64,000 nt of DNA from Panicum virgatum (lineage: Eukaryota; Streptophyta; Magnoliopsida; Poales; Poaceae). Position 1 is the first letter of the stretch. Every line of letters starts with the position of its first letter. The DNA is taken from the NCBI RefSeq assembly GCF_016808335.1, contig NC_053145.1:29523120-29587119 (forward strand), given 5' to 3'. Shown here piece by piece: positions 35,946-48,006 of the stretch. The notes beneath the pieces are model-generated. The model saw only the letters and a program-made list of their open reading frames with translations. It did no database searches and was not told the origin of the DNA. The translations under genes and the position numbers were made by a program.

Positions 35946-37622
35946 CCAGATGCCCGTGGGAATCATGTGTAGCTTCCTCAAGTTTTTTTCTCTTATGAAT
36001 GGTTAAGATGATGTGTACTAGAGGGGGACAATGTATTGCACATGACCGGATCTCCCTGAAATGTTAAATCAGCCTATTTGAAATGTTGAATCAAGATTTG
36101 TTGACTGTTGAATGAGCCTATTCGAAATGTTGGGTCAAGATTTGTTGATTGTTGAATCCATTGTAAGAAAATTTTGAAGTATGGGGTGGGCTGAGCGGGT
36201 TTGGGAGAAGTGGGGCACCCTAATCCCCTATAAATGCTGAATTGGTCTATCTAAAATGTTGACATCGACATAGTTTGCAGATTGTTCAATAAAGAGTAAG
36301 AAACACATTAAGGATGTCCGTGGTGGAAAGTTGATTGGCTACAATGGATAAACTTGATGGACCTTTTGGGTTTTATACAATACATATAGTATCCCTCCGT
36401 CCCAGAGCATCTATATAGACAAGGTGAGAGTATACCTTAGAACCTAACCCTCTTCGTTCCAAATTATTATAGAACATTTTGTCTTTTCTAAATATATTGA
36501 TTTAGAACGGACCACATACTCTGCCTCTACACAGCCCTTAATACTGATCTATATATATTTTTTGTCTAAGAGGCACCAAAGGAGATTCGAAGGTTGTCGC
36601 CTTGCATAGGCCAGTGCTTGTGGCCTTTAGAAGTCGAAAAGTCTGCTGCTACCTGGAACCAAGCCGAGTAGAATGTCTACTCCCACTGGAGACGGCGCAT
36701 CCAATGCCTTCGGCAAAGGACCTACCTCAGGGTATATAATGAAATCTTCTGGTTCTTGTTTTCTGTTATGTTCTTATTCAATAGGATATTAAACTTGCAC
36801 ATATTGAGATATCATGTTGTCATAAGTTCACTACAATTTATCATGATAAAAATGTTGATTCTTGGAACTAAAATATCCATAAAATACCCAAATATCTCAC
36901 AGAATATACAAGCCGGTACTATAGGAACTGCCTACTTACGTCAATGTGGTAGCCTCTTTTACGGCAATATTTGGCCTGGGGCCTGGGCACTAATGGTTCT
37001 CATCCAAATACGCTCATAGTCACCCCCCGCCCCACAATGGGTGGGTGTGTGGATGTTGCCCCCATAAATAACTAGTGGGCAACAAAATTAGCAATGTACT
37101 TGGCTCTTTATTACTAAATATAGAGCAGTCACCTGCCTGCGTCTGGTAGTTCCATATGCGCACATAAGGGTCCTATTGAGTCGTCGTTATCCTGGGTTGC
37201 AAGAGAAGAAACTTTATAATTATGAACTTATATCATCTCAATCTGAAACAAACATCCACTCACCATGGCTCCGTGGGATGGACATCCAAGGAGTTCACCC
37301 AAGTGAACCCAGTTTCATACTGAATACAAATACCAAACAAAGAAGGTGTAAACACTCAAAAATGGGCATACGGAAAATGTATTTAAGACATATATACAAA
37401 AGCAAATTGCATACCTTGCTTGGGAACCACCCCATCATCTAGAATTGTAAGCACCAAGAGTAATCAAGCAGTAAAGACATGCAGAAGAAAGATTAGAATT
37501 ATCATTAGATATGTGCTACAGTTACTTCTAGAAAATGGAATTATAAAATTGTTGTTTACATGTACCACAATATATATCAAGTCACATAAACATGAAATAT
37601 GTCATTATGTTGAAAGATACTC
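35946..37622. other. Non-coding, MITE fragments
   Basis: No gene recognised. 36388-36410 contains 'tatccctccgtcccagagc', a Stowaway-like start, and 36449-36520 another ('ccctcttcgttccaaattatt'); neither shows both ends. A 44-bp tandem duplication with 'cctatttgaaatgttg' lies at about 36071-36158. Confidence 0.5.
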
Positions 37623-38210
37623 CACTATTAGAAAACACACCATCCTCACCAGTTGGAGAGAGCCTTAGGTACTGGTTACTATGAAACCGAGACTAAAGCC
37701 TCGGTCTTCTTCACCAGGTAAAACACCTAGTACCTAATGTTCTCTTTAGTACCGGGTGAAGGTTCCACCTGGTACCGAAACAGTCACATGATTTTTCACG
37801 CGAAATACGCACGCATGCAGTGGCTAGGATTCGAAGTCGGGATCTCTTGCCTCGCATATACCTTTCTTACCATCTCACCTATGTATCACTTGTGATGGGA
37901 AGAGAGATATCTTTCCTTTTGAAGTTAGTAACTCATGGATGAGACTTTGGTACCGAGTGGTAACACCATCCGGTACCTAAGGCTATCCATAGGGACTGGG
38001 TGGTAACACCATCCGGTGCCTATGGATACTCTTAGGTACTGGGTGGTGTTACCTTATAACACCACTTGGTACCAAATGCTCATCCATGGGTGTCATCCAC
38101 TCCAAAAGTACAGGCATGAGGAAGACCTGTTACCTATGCTAGCATTGATACTAGATCTTCTTCATACTGGTACTTTTAGGGTGGATCTTTGGCATGTTTA
38201 CTTAGTAGTG
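37623..38210. mobile_element. Non-autonomous CACTA element, 588 bp
   Basis: Starts CACTATTAGAAAACAC and ends 'gtttacttagtagtg', giving imperfect CACTA terminal inverted repeats. It is flanked by the 3-bp duplication CTC (37620-37622 and 38211-38213), the usual CACTA duplication length. The interior has subterminal repeats of 'agtaccgggtg' / 'cacctggtacc' type (37690-38070). No coding capacity, so it must rely on a transposase in trans. Confidence 0.85.
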
Positions 38211-38213
38211 CTC

Positions 38214-39463
38214 CCTACCTTCCAAATGTTTGATATTTTTCTATTTGTGTCAAACTTTTATTCATGTTTGACCTAGTTTTTATACTAAAGTATATAAATA
38301 TCTATGGCATCAAATCGATCAGTTCGATTGGATCGACTATGAAAGAATATCGTCATACTATATTTATTTGATTTGATAGACTTTGATGTATTTTCTGAAC
38401 AATTTTGAAAAATTTAATGTTGTCTAATTTAATCCACTCACGTGGTGGACATAGTGATGAAGGTGGGGGTCGAAAATCAGGTCTCCACGCCTTGCTTGGG
38501 GATCTTCATTATTGTTATTAGCATCTCTAAAATACAGATTGGAAATGCTAGGCGACGGAGATGGTTTGAAATTTTGCATGGGGCTGGAGATGTAATGAAG
38601 ATATATAACATGTTATTTTAGCAAAGGTATCAACGAAACTTCATTATTCTACGTAACCTACAGCTGACCCTCCGCCAAAAACAATTACACTACTTAGTGT
38701 GCTAATAAACGTGCAAAACCTCTATCCAATTATCGCCCTCAAAAAAAAAACCTCTATCCAATTATCTACTCTAAGCAAATTATATTATAAACTTTTAAAT
38801 TGGCCCTCAGATAAACTTGGTGTCACATAACCCCCTACTATGTTTATCATAGGATTCTGCCCCTTAAGTTTCTGCGGCATAGCAGATTTTGGTATAATGT
38901 CACGAAACTTCATTATTCTACGTATAATGTGTATGTATAATGTTGTTTTGCTCATTTAGCATCCACGCCACCGTAACTTTGTATGCTGGCTGAGTTCCAT
39001 TTTTATCTCATATTGGCATGGCAGACCGCATGTGTAAAAAGAAAATGATGTGGACGCCAAGATGGGAAAACCACCCATCAGATCATCGAAATCAGTTGTT
39101 TGAAATCTGGTTTGTTGGTAATTGAAGTGTCTGGGTGGATGGGCCCCTAACTTTGTCTTGGAGTTGTTAGGTTCAGAGATGTAATCCTATGCTTTGCGGA
39201 ATAAAATCCCTGAATTGCTCTGGTTAGGCACTTAGGTAGGAGTTGAAATAAAACGATTATTTAAGGGTAAAGTGTGCGTCCCAAATAGTTCAAACAAGAG
39301 AATTGGATTGTTTTTTTCTTATACAATTTAAACGATATTGAATAAAAAATAAAAATGCTATAAGTAGTATTAACTAATTTCTCCCGAAATTTTTAAAATC
39401 GATTCCAAATGTAGACATTATAATTTCTGAAACAAAACTATTGCTTTAAACTGGAGAACTCAC
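38214..39463. other. No gene recognised
   Basis: AT-rich; starts with 'cctaccttccaaatgtttga', reminiscent of a Stowaway end but without a partner. No ORF of note. It lies downstream of the last MSP exon, so it may hold unrecognised 3' exons or untranslated sequence. Confidence 0.4.
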
Positions 39464-39905
39464 TTGTTGGTCTAGTGAAGAGAGTGACGTAACCTCCCAT
39501 GACTGTGGTCCACTTGTAGCTGCCAAAGTAACAGGCAGTGTCATCTTGTGCACTAATCTACCAGTTTCCGGTTTATTAAATAGGTCGTAGGTGATGGCGC
39601 TGGTTTTGAAATGCTTGCTCACGACTGTGCTGTTCACATAAACCGCCTCATTCGCCACTGCTGCCTGTGGCGCCGTTGGGTTCAACCTTGTCATGTCAAT
39701 TACCACCATGGACCCTGGTGAAAAAATTCCTTTGTTTGGTGTTTTTTGGTACTGTTTCACTGTGGCCAGCGTGTACGTCATATAGAATGCCACGTAGTCA
39801 CTTGTGATGTTTATTATCCTTAGGAAGAACTCCACCTTGTCTCGCTCCAAGGGAAACAAGAACTCGTGGGTGTCGACCTGTATTAGCTCATTTGAGGCTG
39901 ATGAG
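39464..39905 (-). pseudogene. MSP-domain exon 3 (VAP-like)
   Basis: Major sperm protein-like domain: 'ELIQVDTHEFLFPLERDKVEF' at the start, 'LRIINITSDYVAFYM', 'GIFSPGS' and 'VAFYMTYTLATVKQY' match the fold's hydrophobic strand pattern. The exon ends at a GTGAGT donor (39463-39458). The only nearby acceptor AG gives a start at 39905, and its phase does not match the phase-0 end of the MSP exon at 40898. It may therefore belong to a duplicated gene copy or follow a missing exon. It is very similar in layout to 40898-41353, indicating tandem duplication. Same strand as the kinase exons. Confidence 0.65.
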
Positions 39906-40312
39906 CTTATCGGCAAGAATTAATATCAATGATGAGTGATCTGGTGCCGATTAGAAAGATCGATAATTAATAGTAAAATGATCAATTAGATGTGTAATTT
40001 TTGGAAAACAAAAAAAAATGAATATCTGCCGATCGTTTTGTCAGTTTGGTTCTCAAAATATGCTTAACGACCCCCTCCACTGGTTTTAGTTGCCAATGCG
40101 AAATCATATGCATGGATATGGTTTTCCGACTTACTCCATTTAACATTGACCTACGGATGTGGAGTGACTCAACATCCTTCACCAGGGAACACAAAGCTAA
40201 GGTATGGCTGCAGCCTGCTAGTATGAGGAAAAGATTCATTGCAGTGTTGCTATAGCAGCAACAGCCATTAGGCTTGAATTTATCATGAGGAAAAGATTCA
40301 TTGCAGAGAAGA

Positions 40313-40695
40313 GGTCTTTTATGATATACAATACCACCACTTGGTGGTATATAATACAGATAAGATCTAACCTTTCATTAGTAAGGGTAATTTCTTAAAT
40401 ATTTTTCAGTCATATATGAAAATTAAAATTTTCAATTAGAAAGATAGTCCAAATAAAATGGATTCTGATGTCATTAATGTTTTTTCTCATTGTACCCTCA
40501 TACTACGCATACTATATATACTACTAATGATCTTTTCAGTGATACACAATTAATCTGAATACACTAGTCCTTTCCAAACACTAGTATAGATAGACCAGTA
40601 TTGCGGTCCACTTGCAGATCTTTTACGACGCACAATACCACCACTTGGTGGTATATAGTATAAATGTGATCTAACACTTCACTAATGGTAAGGGT
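40313..40695. repeat. Two copies of a palindromic 80-bp repeat
   Basis: 40313-40392 and 40617-40695 share 'acaataccaccacttggtggtata' followed by 'gatctaac' and 'gtaagggtaa'. Each has a perfect 9-bp stem ATACCACCA/TGGTGGTAT around CT. Just upstream, 'atgaggaaaagattcattgcag' occurs twice (about 40221 and 40286). Confidence 0.75.
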
Positions 40696-40897
40696 AACTT
40701 TGAAAATGAAGGAAAGGATGACATATGTCCGTAGGGCTTCGAAATTTTTTATTTAAAAGTTTAGCATTACCTGTACCGGTTGTGAGGAAAAGGGAAGGAG
40801 ATATATTTTGAATGAAAGAAAAAGTGGGAGTAAATTTTCACGTCATTGAACATGGCCTCAATATTATTGTTTTTTCTGCACATCAAAGCAAACTCAC

Positions 40898-41353
40898 CAG
40901 AGACTTCTCAAAATTGGACTTTTGACCACCACGTTTGTCAATCGGTGACAGAGAAGGAATGGAATAAGGTGTAATCTTCCATGACCGCAGTTCTCTTGAT
41001 GGGGCTACAAGAATAACCTGCAGCACCACCGCATGCGCAATGCTGCCGGCCGGAAGGTTAAGGAACCAACCATACGTGGTGTCGCTTATTTTGAAATTCT
41101 TGCTCACGATGGTGCTTCTGACATAAACCGAGTCACTCCCTGCATGTGGTCCATCCGCCGACCGTGGTGAAAGAATTCCTTTCTTCGGGCTTGATGTGTA
41201 TTGTTTGGCCAACAAATACCCCACATGGAAAGCGACGTAGTCCTCTGTGATGTTTATTATCCTTAGTGAGAATTCCACTTCCTTTGCGTTCACGGGAAGG
41301 ATGAACTCGAGGGGATCGACCTGGATTAGTGCATTTGATGTCGACGAGTTCAT
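40898..41353 (-). pseudogene. MSP-domain exon 2 (VAP-like)
   Basis: Minus exon of 152 codons between an acceptor (TTTTTGTAG before 41353) and a GTGAGT donor (40897-40892), phase 0 at both ends. MSP features: 'ALIQVDPLEFILPV', 'LRIINITEDYVAFHV', 'GILSPRS', then the second half of the domain ('VVLQVILVAP'). In MSP/VAP proteins this fold binds short acidic FFAT-like motifs at membranes; whether this copy does is unknown. The exon is intact and its phase fits splicing from the MSP exon at 57912-58451, 16.5 kb away. Marked pseudogene because the kinase part of the gene is broken. Confidence 0.7.
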
Positions 41354-41661
41354 CTACAAAAAGATCCATAAGAAAAGAGAAATTGGTCAATCATTAAAGT
41401 GAAATCCAAACGAACACATGATGGCAAATCTGTACGAAAAACTTATGCAAAATTTATGATTATACTGGAAGGAAACCCTTTACCATATGGATATAACATC
41501 ATATGGCAAAAGCAGATACAATATTATTAGGATTGATCTCAGCCCATTATCAGTGGTCTCTAATTGATTCAACGGTCTTGCCATTCCGATTGATGTTAGG
41601 TGTGCAAAATACACCGATAGCCATCAAAAACTCACTTCGAAATCCTACCTATAAGGGCAAG
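41354..41661 (-). other. Intron sequence flanking the TE nest
   Basis: AT-rich, no gene. It ends in the target duplication GCAAG (41657-41661) of the next element. Confidence 0.55.
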
Positions 41662-44600
41662 TGTTGACGACCAAAATTGGCAGCAGACTAAACCAACTGG
41701 TCTGACCGGTCATCCCAGGCTGTCTGACCGGTCTGTGATACTGTAGCCTATCCGGCAGGATCCGACCAGTCTGATCGGTGACCGGTCAATGCAGAGTCCG
41801 AGTACAATTAGGGATTTTTTCGGATTTAGATCTTGTAAAAAGATTTCTTGAGGGGCAATTCCTCCCCACCCTATAAATATAAAGGGTCGTGGCCGATTGA
41901 GGAATACAACCCAATCGAATCTATCATAGACATCTATCTTTATCGTTTTTACCTTTCTTCCTCGTTATCCTACTTTTCCAACCTCGACATATAGTTCTTC
42001 CCTCGTCTGGCGTTTGAAGACGCCCTAGCTGGCCTGCTCAGCCTAGGGCATCACAAGGTGCATCTGCCCCGACGGGGTCCCTCCCGGGTAGGCGTTCGTT
42101 GGATTCTTGTCGGGCTGCCCCGGCGAGACCGGTCTGACCGGTCCACCAAACTGGTCTGACTGGTTGGTGCTGCGGCACTGCAAGGAGCGTCGCTGCATGC
42201 TGCGCAACCTAGCGCGTTCGTGTGTTAATCCGTAAAAGGCGTCAACACAAATTTTCGACTCCGCTGGGGACAAGAACCAGGTTATCATGACCGATTTGTC
42301 AAACCCTAGCAATATGGCGGCACGTGATAAGCTACTTGAGGGGTATAAGCGAGAATACGATATAGCAGTCAAAAGGTTATTCTTGTCCCGCTGCCATACA
42401 ACAGAGGAAGGAGTCAATAAAATAAAGGAATGTCAGATGCCATCCACCATTGAAATATTAATGGAGATGTAATCCTTAGGTACTTTATCTATTGTTCTAT
42501 CTAGTGTTGTCAAAGATTTGATTGATCAAACAGATGATTTGATTGATCAAACAGATAGTTCAACTCAAGGTCTTGTTGTTCAAAAGTCGTCTATTGAAAA
42601 GCTGGCTACTAATCCTTGCGAAACTTTGCCTAATGTTGCTGGTCAAGATGAAATTCGACCGTCTCAAGCCGAATTTGTCGATCCAAAATCCCCCGGAAAA
42701 AGCACAGGGACTATATCTAGTACTTCTATGCTCGGGGCCAACAAGGCAAAGATAAACAAGACGGTTGTGACAAAACCGGTCTGACCGGTTGCAAGACCGG
42801 TCTAACCGCCTCATCTAGGGTTTTGCAAAATAACTCAAAACTGAGGACAGTTAAGCCAAAAAAAAATAGAGATTGTTGGTTGGAAAATAGTTGAAGCCAA
42901 AAGCCGTAGAAAGTATCAAAAGGAAAAGCTGAAACATATCCATGAAGAACTTCCGGCTAAATCCAAAAGGCAAATGAATGACAATGATGCTAGTCGGCCT
43001 AAAAATTCCAAACAAGCTAAATCTGGTCCAAAACAGAAATTTCGTGATCAGAATGCAATGGAATTATCCTTATATGTCAATGTCGTTTCCATCACATGAA
43101 TCGCCTATGCCTATGCCTATGCCATGTGGACCTTATTTTTCATGCCTTATTCTTTGTCTAACATGGTCTTATAATCCTTGGATGCCGGCTTCTCATAGTT
43201 ATTTTTGCCAAAATCATGTTACTTATAGAGAGCTAGTATCTAATGAATCATCACTTACAAATAATGACCATTTTCATCAAAGAGATCAGTCTATGCAGAA
43301 AATTAAGCATAAGGTGATCAGACAAGTCTACCATGTCAAAAGGGATGGTAGATTAAATAAAAATTCAGATTTAACACATGTTAAAGAAAAGCCGACCGTT
43401 GAAGAAACATCGGCTAGTTCTATTGATCAAATTGTCCCTAATAGCAATCCTGAATCAAATAATATGGCTGAACAACGATCAAGTTCGGCTTTGGGGGGGG
43501 GGGGGCAAGACAAGAAGAAAGAAACCGGCAACGAACTAACCGGTCAGATCATTTCATTGAGCGGTCTGACTAGTCCCATGAGTGGTCTGACTGGTCCCAT
43601 GGGCGGTCTAACCGGTTCCCAGACCAGTTTGACCGGTGCGTCCAACAGACCTGGGAGATTCTCCACGGCTGAAATTAGAACTAGGTCGAGCTTTAAAGAG
43701 TTCTTGTCTAAATATGAGAAGGAGGGAGCTGCGCAGAAGCAGAAGGGATGACCAAACGAAGTCAAGGATGCAAAGTCAACATCAACATTTGGTGAGCAGT
43801 CGGATGTTTGCCCATGTTAAGGTAATTGTGTTACTATGCCATATTCAGGGCTGATTGCTCTATTGTTTTGGCCACATTCATGTTATTACACACCTTTGGA
43901 TTAAAATAGGATGCATATGCAATCTTATTACATTGAATATCTATTTATGTATCCAAGTTGTGTATCGGCTAGCACGATTGTTACTAGCAACAATCGGGTC
44001 AAAAGAGATCTTTATTGCAGCAAGAAGGGTGAGAAGAGCATGAAGCTAGATTCAAAATATTTACAGTTGAGGTGGTGTCCCTCAGGCTTATCTCACACTC
44101 AAAAGAGAAGACTGCAACATATACGCAAGTAAGAGTTGATGGAACAACAAGTGGAGGTCAACCCAACCAAATTAGTAACCCAACCATATCTTTGGAGGCC
44201 GAAGAAGATTGTTTCGTCATTAACTTGAAGAAAAGCAAATCATGGCTGATAAAATTTTATCGCCCTTAGTATAAAAAATGGCCCATGCATTGATTGTCAT
44301 CGCCCTTAGACAAGTTTGGTTCAGAAGATTGTTTTTTGGCACGCAAGTTTTGCCAAAAAATAAAACAGGGGCATATGTTGACGACCAAAATTAACAATGG
44401 ACCAGACCAACCGGTCTGACCGGTCAGCCCAGGTGGTCTGACTGGTCTGTGATGCTGTAGCCGATGCAGCAGGAGTCAGAGTACAACTAGGGATTTTCGC
44501 GGATTTAGATCTTGTAAAAGGATTTCTTGCTGGGCAAGTCCTCCTCACCCAATAAATATAAAGGGTCGTGGCCGATTGAGGAATACAACCCAATCGTATC

Positions 44601-44945
44601 TATCAAATACATCAATCTTTATAGTTTTTACCTTTCTTCCTCGTTACCCTACTTTTTCAACCTCAACATGCAGTTCTTCTCTCGTCTCTATGGTGTTTGA
44701 AGACGCCCTAGCTGGCCTACCGAGCATTGGGCATCCCAAGGTGCGCCTGCCCCGACGGGGTCCCTCCCGGGCGGGTGTTCGTTGGATTCTCGTCGGGCTG
44801 CCCCGGCGAGACTGGTCTGACTGGTTCACCAAACCGGTCTGATTGGTTGGTGCTGCATCGCTGCAAGGAGCATCGCTGCAAGGAGCATCGCTGCATGCTG
44901 CGCGACCTAACGCATTCGTGTGTTGATCCGTAAAAGGCGTCAACA
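41662..44945 (+). mobile_element. Non-autonomous Tat-type LTR element, 3.3 kb
   Basis: LTRs at 41662-42247 (586 bp) and 44376-44945 (570 bp), both TGTTGACGACC...GTCAACA. They are flanked by GCAAG (41657-41661) and GTAAG (44946-44950), a 5-bp target duplication with one mismatch. A primer-site-like stretch with 'cgactccgctggggac' follows the 5' LTR, and a purine-rich tract ('aaaacaggggcata') precedes the 3' LTR. TATA at 41872-41879. The internal region has only a gag-like remnant and no pol. The element belongs with those at 46736-52895 and 53482-57500, sharing the ACCGGTCTGACCGGT motif. Confidence 0.9.
42978..43751 (+). pseudogene. Gag-like remnant of the 3.3-kb element
   Basis: A 257-aa frame, low complexity. 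Its end carries coding-register repeats of the 'GLTG/SLTG' type (about residues 190-215) created by the element's ACCGGTCTGACCGGT motif, then 'SFKEFLSKYEKEGA'. The corresponding end of the 53482-57500 element is clearly homologous ('FKELFANYQREGA'). A run of 13 G (43493-43505) sits in the frame, where base calling may be unreliable. No protease or RT. Confidence 0.5.
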
Positions 44946-44950
44946 GTAAG

Positions 44951-45164
44951 TCACCATTCGTACACGACATTAGTGCAGGGCCACCACCATTCGTACACAA
45001 CATCAGTGCACCTACCATTCTCATCATGTTTAATCTAATTCAGAATTTAATCTTACAGTTGTCTAATCTTCCAACATAAATGTCGTTGATGCCGGCGACT
45101 ACCAAGCTTGAGGAGCTCCGGCCAACTCGTGCTGCCTTGCTGGAGTCGCAGTCGCCAGGCCTTG
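44951..45164. other. Short unassigned stretch
   Basis: Contains a repeated 'ccattcgtacac' (three times, 44953-45000). No recognised gene. Confidence 0.5.
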
Positions 45165-46081
45165 GAGGCCAGGACACTTTTTTTGAAGCCTCCCTTTCTG
45201 GGTACAAATGTAGTATCTATTCTTGTACGCGTACAGAAGTGCACCACACTCACACCCCTACACACAAACACAGACCTACATCTACACACAGAAAAAAGAT
45301 CGCGTCCTTCGTGATATCTGTAGAACCAGCTCGGTTCTGCAGACGACGAGCACGTCATACTGACCATTGTGGCATCACACGAGGGAGGCGGCATGAAACT
45401 TCACCGACGACAGTCTCCTATACAAGAAAACTCACAGACCCAACGCCGCCGCCGGAGCACACGACAGCGAAGAAGAGAGATGCCCGGAGTACTTTATTCC
45501 ATGAACGCGACACCGACTCTCTCATCCGAGCACCGCCGGGAAACCACACCTCAAGCTGCCAGCGGCCCGTAGGGGAACCTCACCACGAGGACCCAGCGCC
45601 TCCGATGGTGGCAGAGGAAGATGGAGTCCAGCACGATCATCAACGTGGACAACCGCACAGACAAAGCATCCATGGCCGTTCCCCAAGAAGAAACGACCAC
45701 AGCACAGAAAAGTTCCCATCCGAACACAAGGGGAGGGGAACAAACACACCTCACGCGCTTCACCGCAGAAGCCCCATCACCGTCACCGGAGAAGACATCC
45801 ACGAGAAGCCGCCGGAGCAAAAGGCCAAGCCGACGCTGGATCGACGCCGCCCAGCCACACAAAACTACTACAAGCTTAGATCTACAGCTATATAGTAGTA
45901 TATACAGCCGGCCAACGACACCCCCCAGTTCCCCACCCTCTCCGGTGGCAGAGAGCCCGGTGGAGAGGAGGGGAGCCGGCAGGAATCGCCTCCGGAAGGA
46001 AGATCGCCTGCCGGTCGCCCTCTTCTACTGTAGCACAAGAAGGAGACAGGAAGGGATAAGCCTCCAGAGGCCAGGACACTT
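45165..46081 (-). mobile_element. Retroposon insertion with 15-bp target duplication
   Basis: An 887-bp insert (45180-46066) is flanked by identical 15-mers 'gaggccaggacactt' (45165-45179 and 46067-46081). The insert's left end is TTTTT, i.e. an A-tail on the minus strand, as left by target-primed reverse transcription. The interior is GC-rich with tracts such as 'cactcacacccctacac', without RT domains. It may be a 5'-truncated LINE, a SINE-like element or a processed transcript. The plus ORF spanning it (45080-45895) is not a gene. Confidence 0.75.
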
Positions 46082-46526
46082 ATGAACTGAACAACAACAA
46101 CAGCTGAAGTTGGGCCATGTTGCAATTCACGAGTGTGCTGGACCAACTCTCCTGGGTGACTGGTGACCAGTGGGCCGTGATGGCGGCTGGCCCAAGGCGA
46201 AGCAACGTGTGAGACGTGAACTCCTCGTCTGCTCCTCTATGTAACGAGCGGTGTGAGTGTGAGGTTGGAGAGATTCAGACTTGTAAATATTACCGCACTA
46301 CTGGACAAGTGCTTCACCAACTATGAGTCCATAAGAAATATGACCCCATTAGGCTGTAGTTGTGCTTACAGTAATTGTGTGACAACATAGTCAACCGGAC
46401 TAATGAGTTTTTGAGCTCAAGTTTGTCCAATGGATGAAGTCCAATCCATAATCAAGATGTCCAAATCACTATCAAGATGCAAAATCATAGTGAAAAACTA
46501 AAGAGAATAATTTAGGAATGTCCAAA
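46082..46526. other. Unassigned stretch
   Basis: No gene recognised; original target DNA of the retroposon, moderately GC-rich to 46280, then AT-rich. Confidence 0.45.
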
Positions 46527-46735
46527 CACTGCTACAAAAAAACACAAGTTGCGACCTTTTGAAAACCCCTATGGGGCGGGCAGAAATTTCAACTGCCTCA
46601 GTTAGTGGCGTTCATTTTTTATTAATCGAGGCAGTTATAGAAACCACCTCACAAAATCAATTAATTGAGGTGGTTATAGAAACCACTTCGCAAAATCAAT
46701 TTACTAAGGTAGGACTGCCCCAATTAACCGGTGTG
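46527..46735 (+). mobile_element. CACTA-like remnant, left end only
   Basis: Starts CACTGCTACAAAAAAACAC, then 'ttgcgaccttttgaaaa' and repeated 'gaggcagtt' / 'gaggtggtt' motifs, closely resembling the left end of the element at 49524-50576. No right end follows; at about 46735 the sequence switches to internal Tat retroelement sequence. The two were probably joined by a deletion. Confidence 0.65.
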
Positions 46736-46895
46736 TCCGGTGACGCCAATCGGTCTGACCGCCCTGAGCAATCCATCAGACCAGCTGAACCTAGCACAGA
46801 GCAGACAATCGAATCAGCAGCGCCTGTTTTGGTTCCTTCTGTTGATGAAGCCTCAGTAGTTCCTCTGGTACGAGAAGATGTGATATTGGTGGATT

Positions 46896-47579
46896 ATGAG
46901 GCGCATGGAAATCAATGGTGTGCATTTGTCTTCGGATTACTTTATAGTTCTGGAGGAGGAGGTCTCTCATCTTCAGTTTGGACCTCATGATGCTATGTTC
47001 CAGAAGCCCAAAGAATCAGAGAACCATTTGAAAGCCCTTTATATGAGGGGGCACATCAATGGCAAGCCGGTTACTCACATGCTCGTGGATGGTGGGGCTA
47101 TTGTAAATCTTATGCCCTATTCTTTGTTCAAGAAGCTTGGTGGCAAGGATGATGAGCTGATCAAGATAAACATGATGGTCAGCTGCATTGGTGGAGGTGA
47201 TCCCATTGGTGCCAAAGGGGTTGCTTCCATGGAGTTGACCATCGGGGACAAGATACTTGCCACAGCCTTCTTCGTCTTGGAGGTGCAAGGTAACTTCAAT
47301 ACTATTTTGGGAAGGGATTGGATTCATGCAAACCAGTGTGTTCCTTCTACCTTGCATAAGTTCTTGATTCAGTGGATCGGCGATGAGGTTGAAGTTGTCC
47401 ACGGTGACACTTCATCTTTCATTGCTACGACCGATTCTGACTTCATTGGTGCACATGACAACATCCAGTGTCTATCGGGCTTGGATCTGTCCGATTATGA
47501 ACTGATCAGTTGTACCAAAGATGGCTTTGTTTCAGCTGTGCTAAAGCCATTGGATAATTGGCTAAATCATTTAATGTAA
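46896..47579 (+). pseudogene. Aspartic protease region of the Tat-type pol
   Basis: A 227-aa frame with 'VTHMLVDGGAIVNLMPYSLF', where DGGA stands at the active-site D-[ST]-G position, as in many plant Tat elements. 'NTILGRDWIHAN' follows (about residues 130-141), the conserved second protease motif (ILGRDWL-like). It would cut the gag-pol polyprotein. The frame stops at 47577 and the linker to RT has further stops (for example TAG near 47920). Confidence 0.85.
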
Positions 47580-48006
47580 ATCAGATGAGTTCAGGAGAAG
47601 TGCCAGACATGACCGGTCAGACCTTCTGCGCCAACTGATCAGACCGGTCTAACCTAGATTGGCGCACAGAGGCCACTTATGAGACCAGATATCCCGATTG
47701 ATTAGACCGGTCCAGCTCAGAGTGGCTCCAGCAGAGGATAGATCACTATCGGGCGCGTACGAACGATATGTGTGAAGCCATTGAAGACTTTGATGATCTA
47801 GACAAGCTGGGCCAAGGTTTTACGTCGGCTGATCTTTTACAAAAGGTAGATATTGGTGATGGAACTATTTCTAGACCGACCTTTATAAACAAGAATTTAT
47901 CAGCTGAGTATAAAGCCGATTAGATTAATTTATTGAAAGAATATGTCGATTGTTTTGCTTGGGAGTATCATAAAATGCCTGGTTTAAGTCATGATTTTGC
48001 TGAACA

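Noticed and set aside
45080..45895. 271-aa plus-strand ORF as a gene
   Set aside because: It crosses the target-duplication border of a retroposon insert and is low-complexity His/Arg/Pro-rich; no domain.
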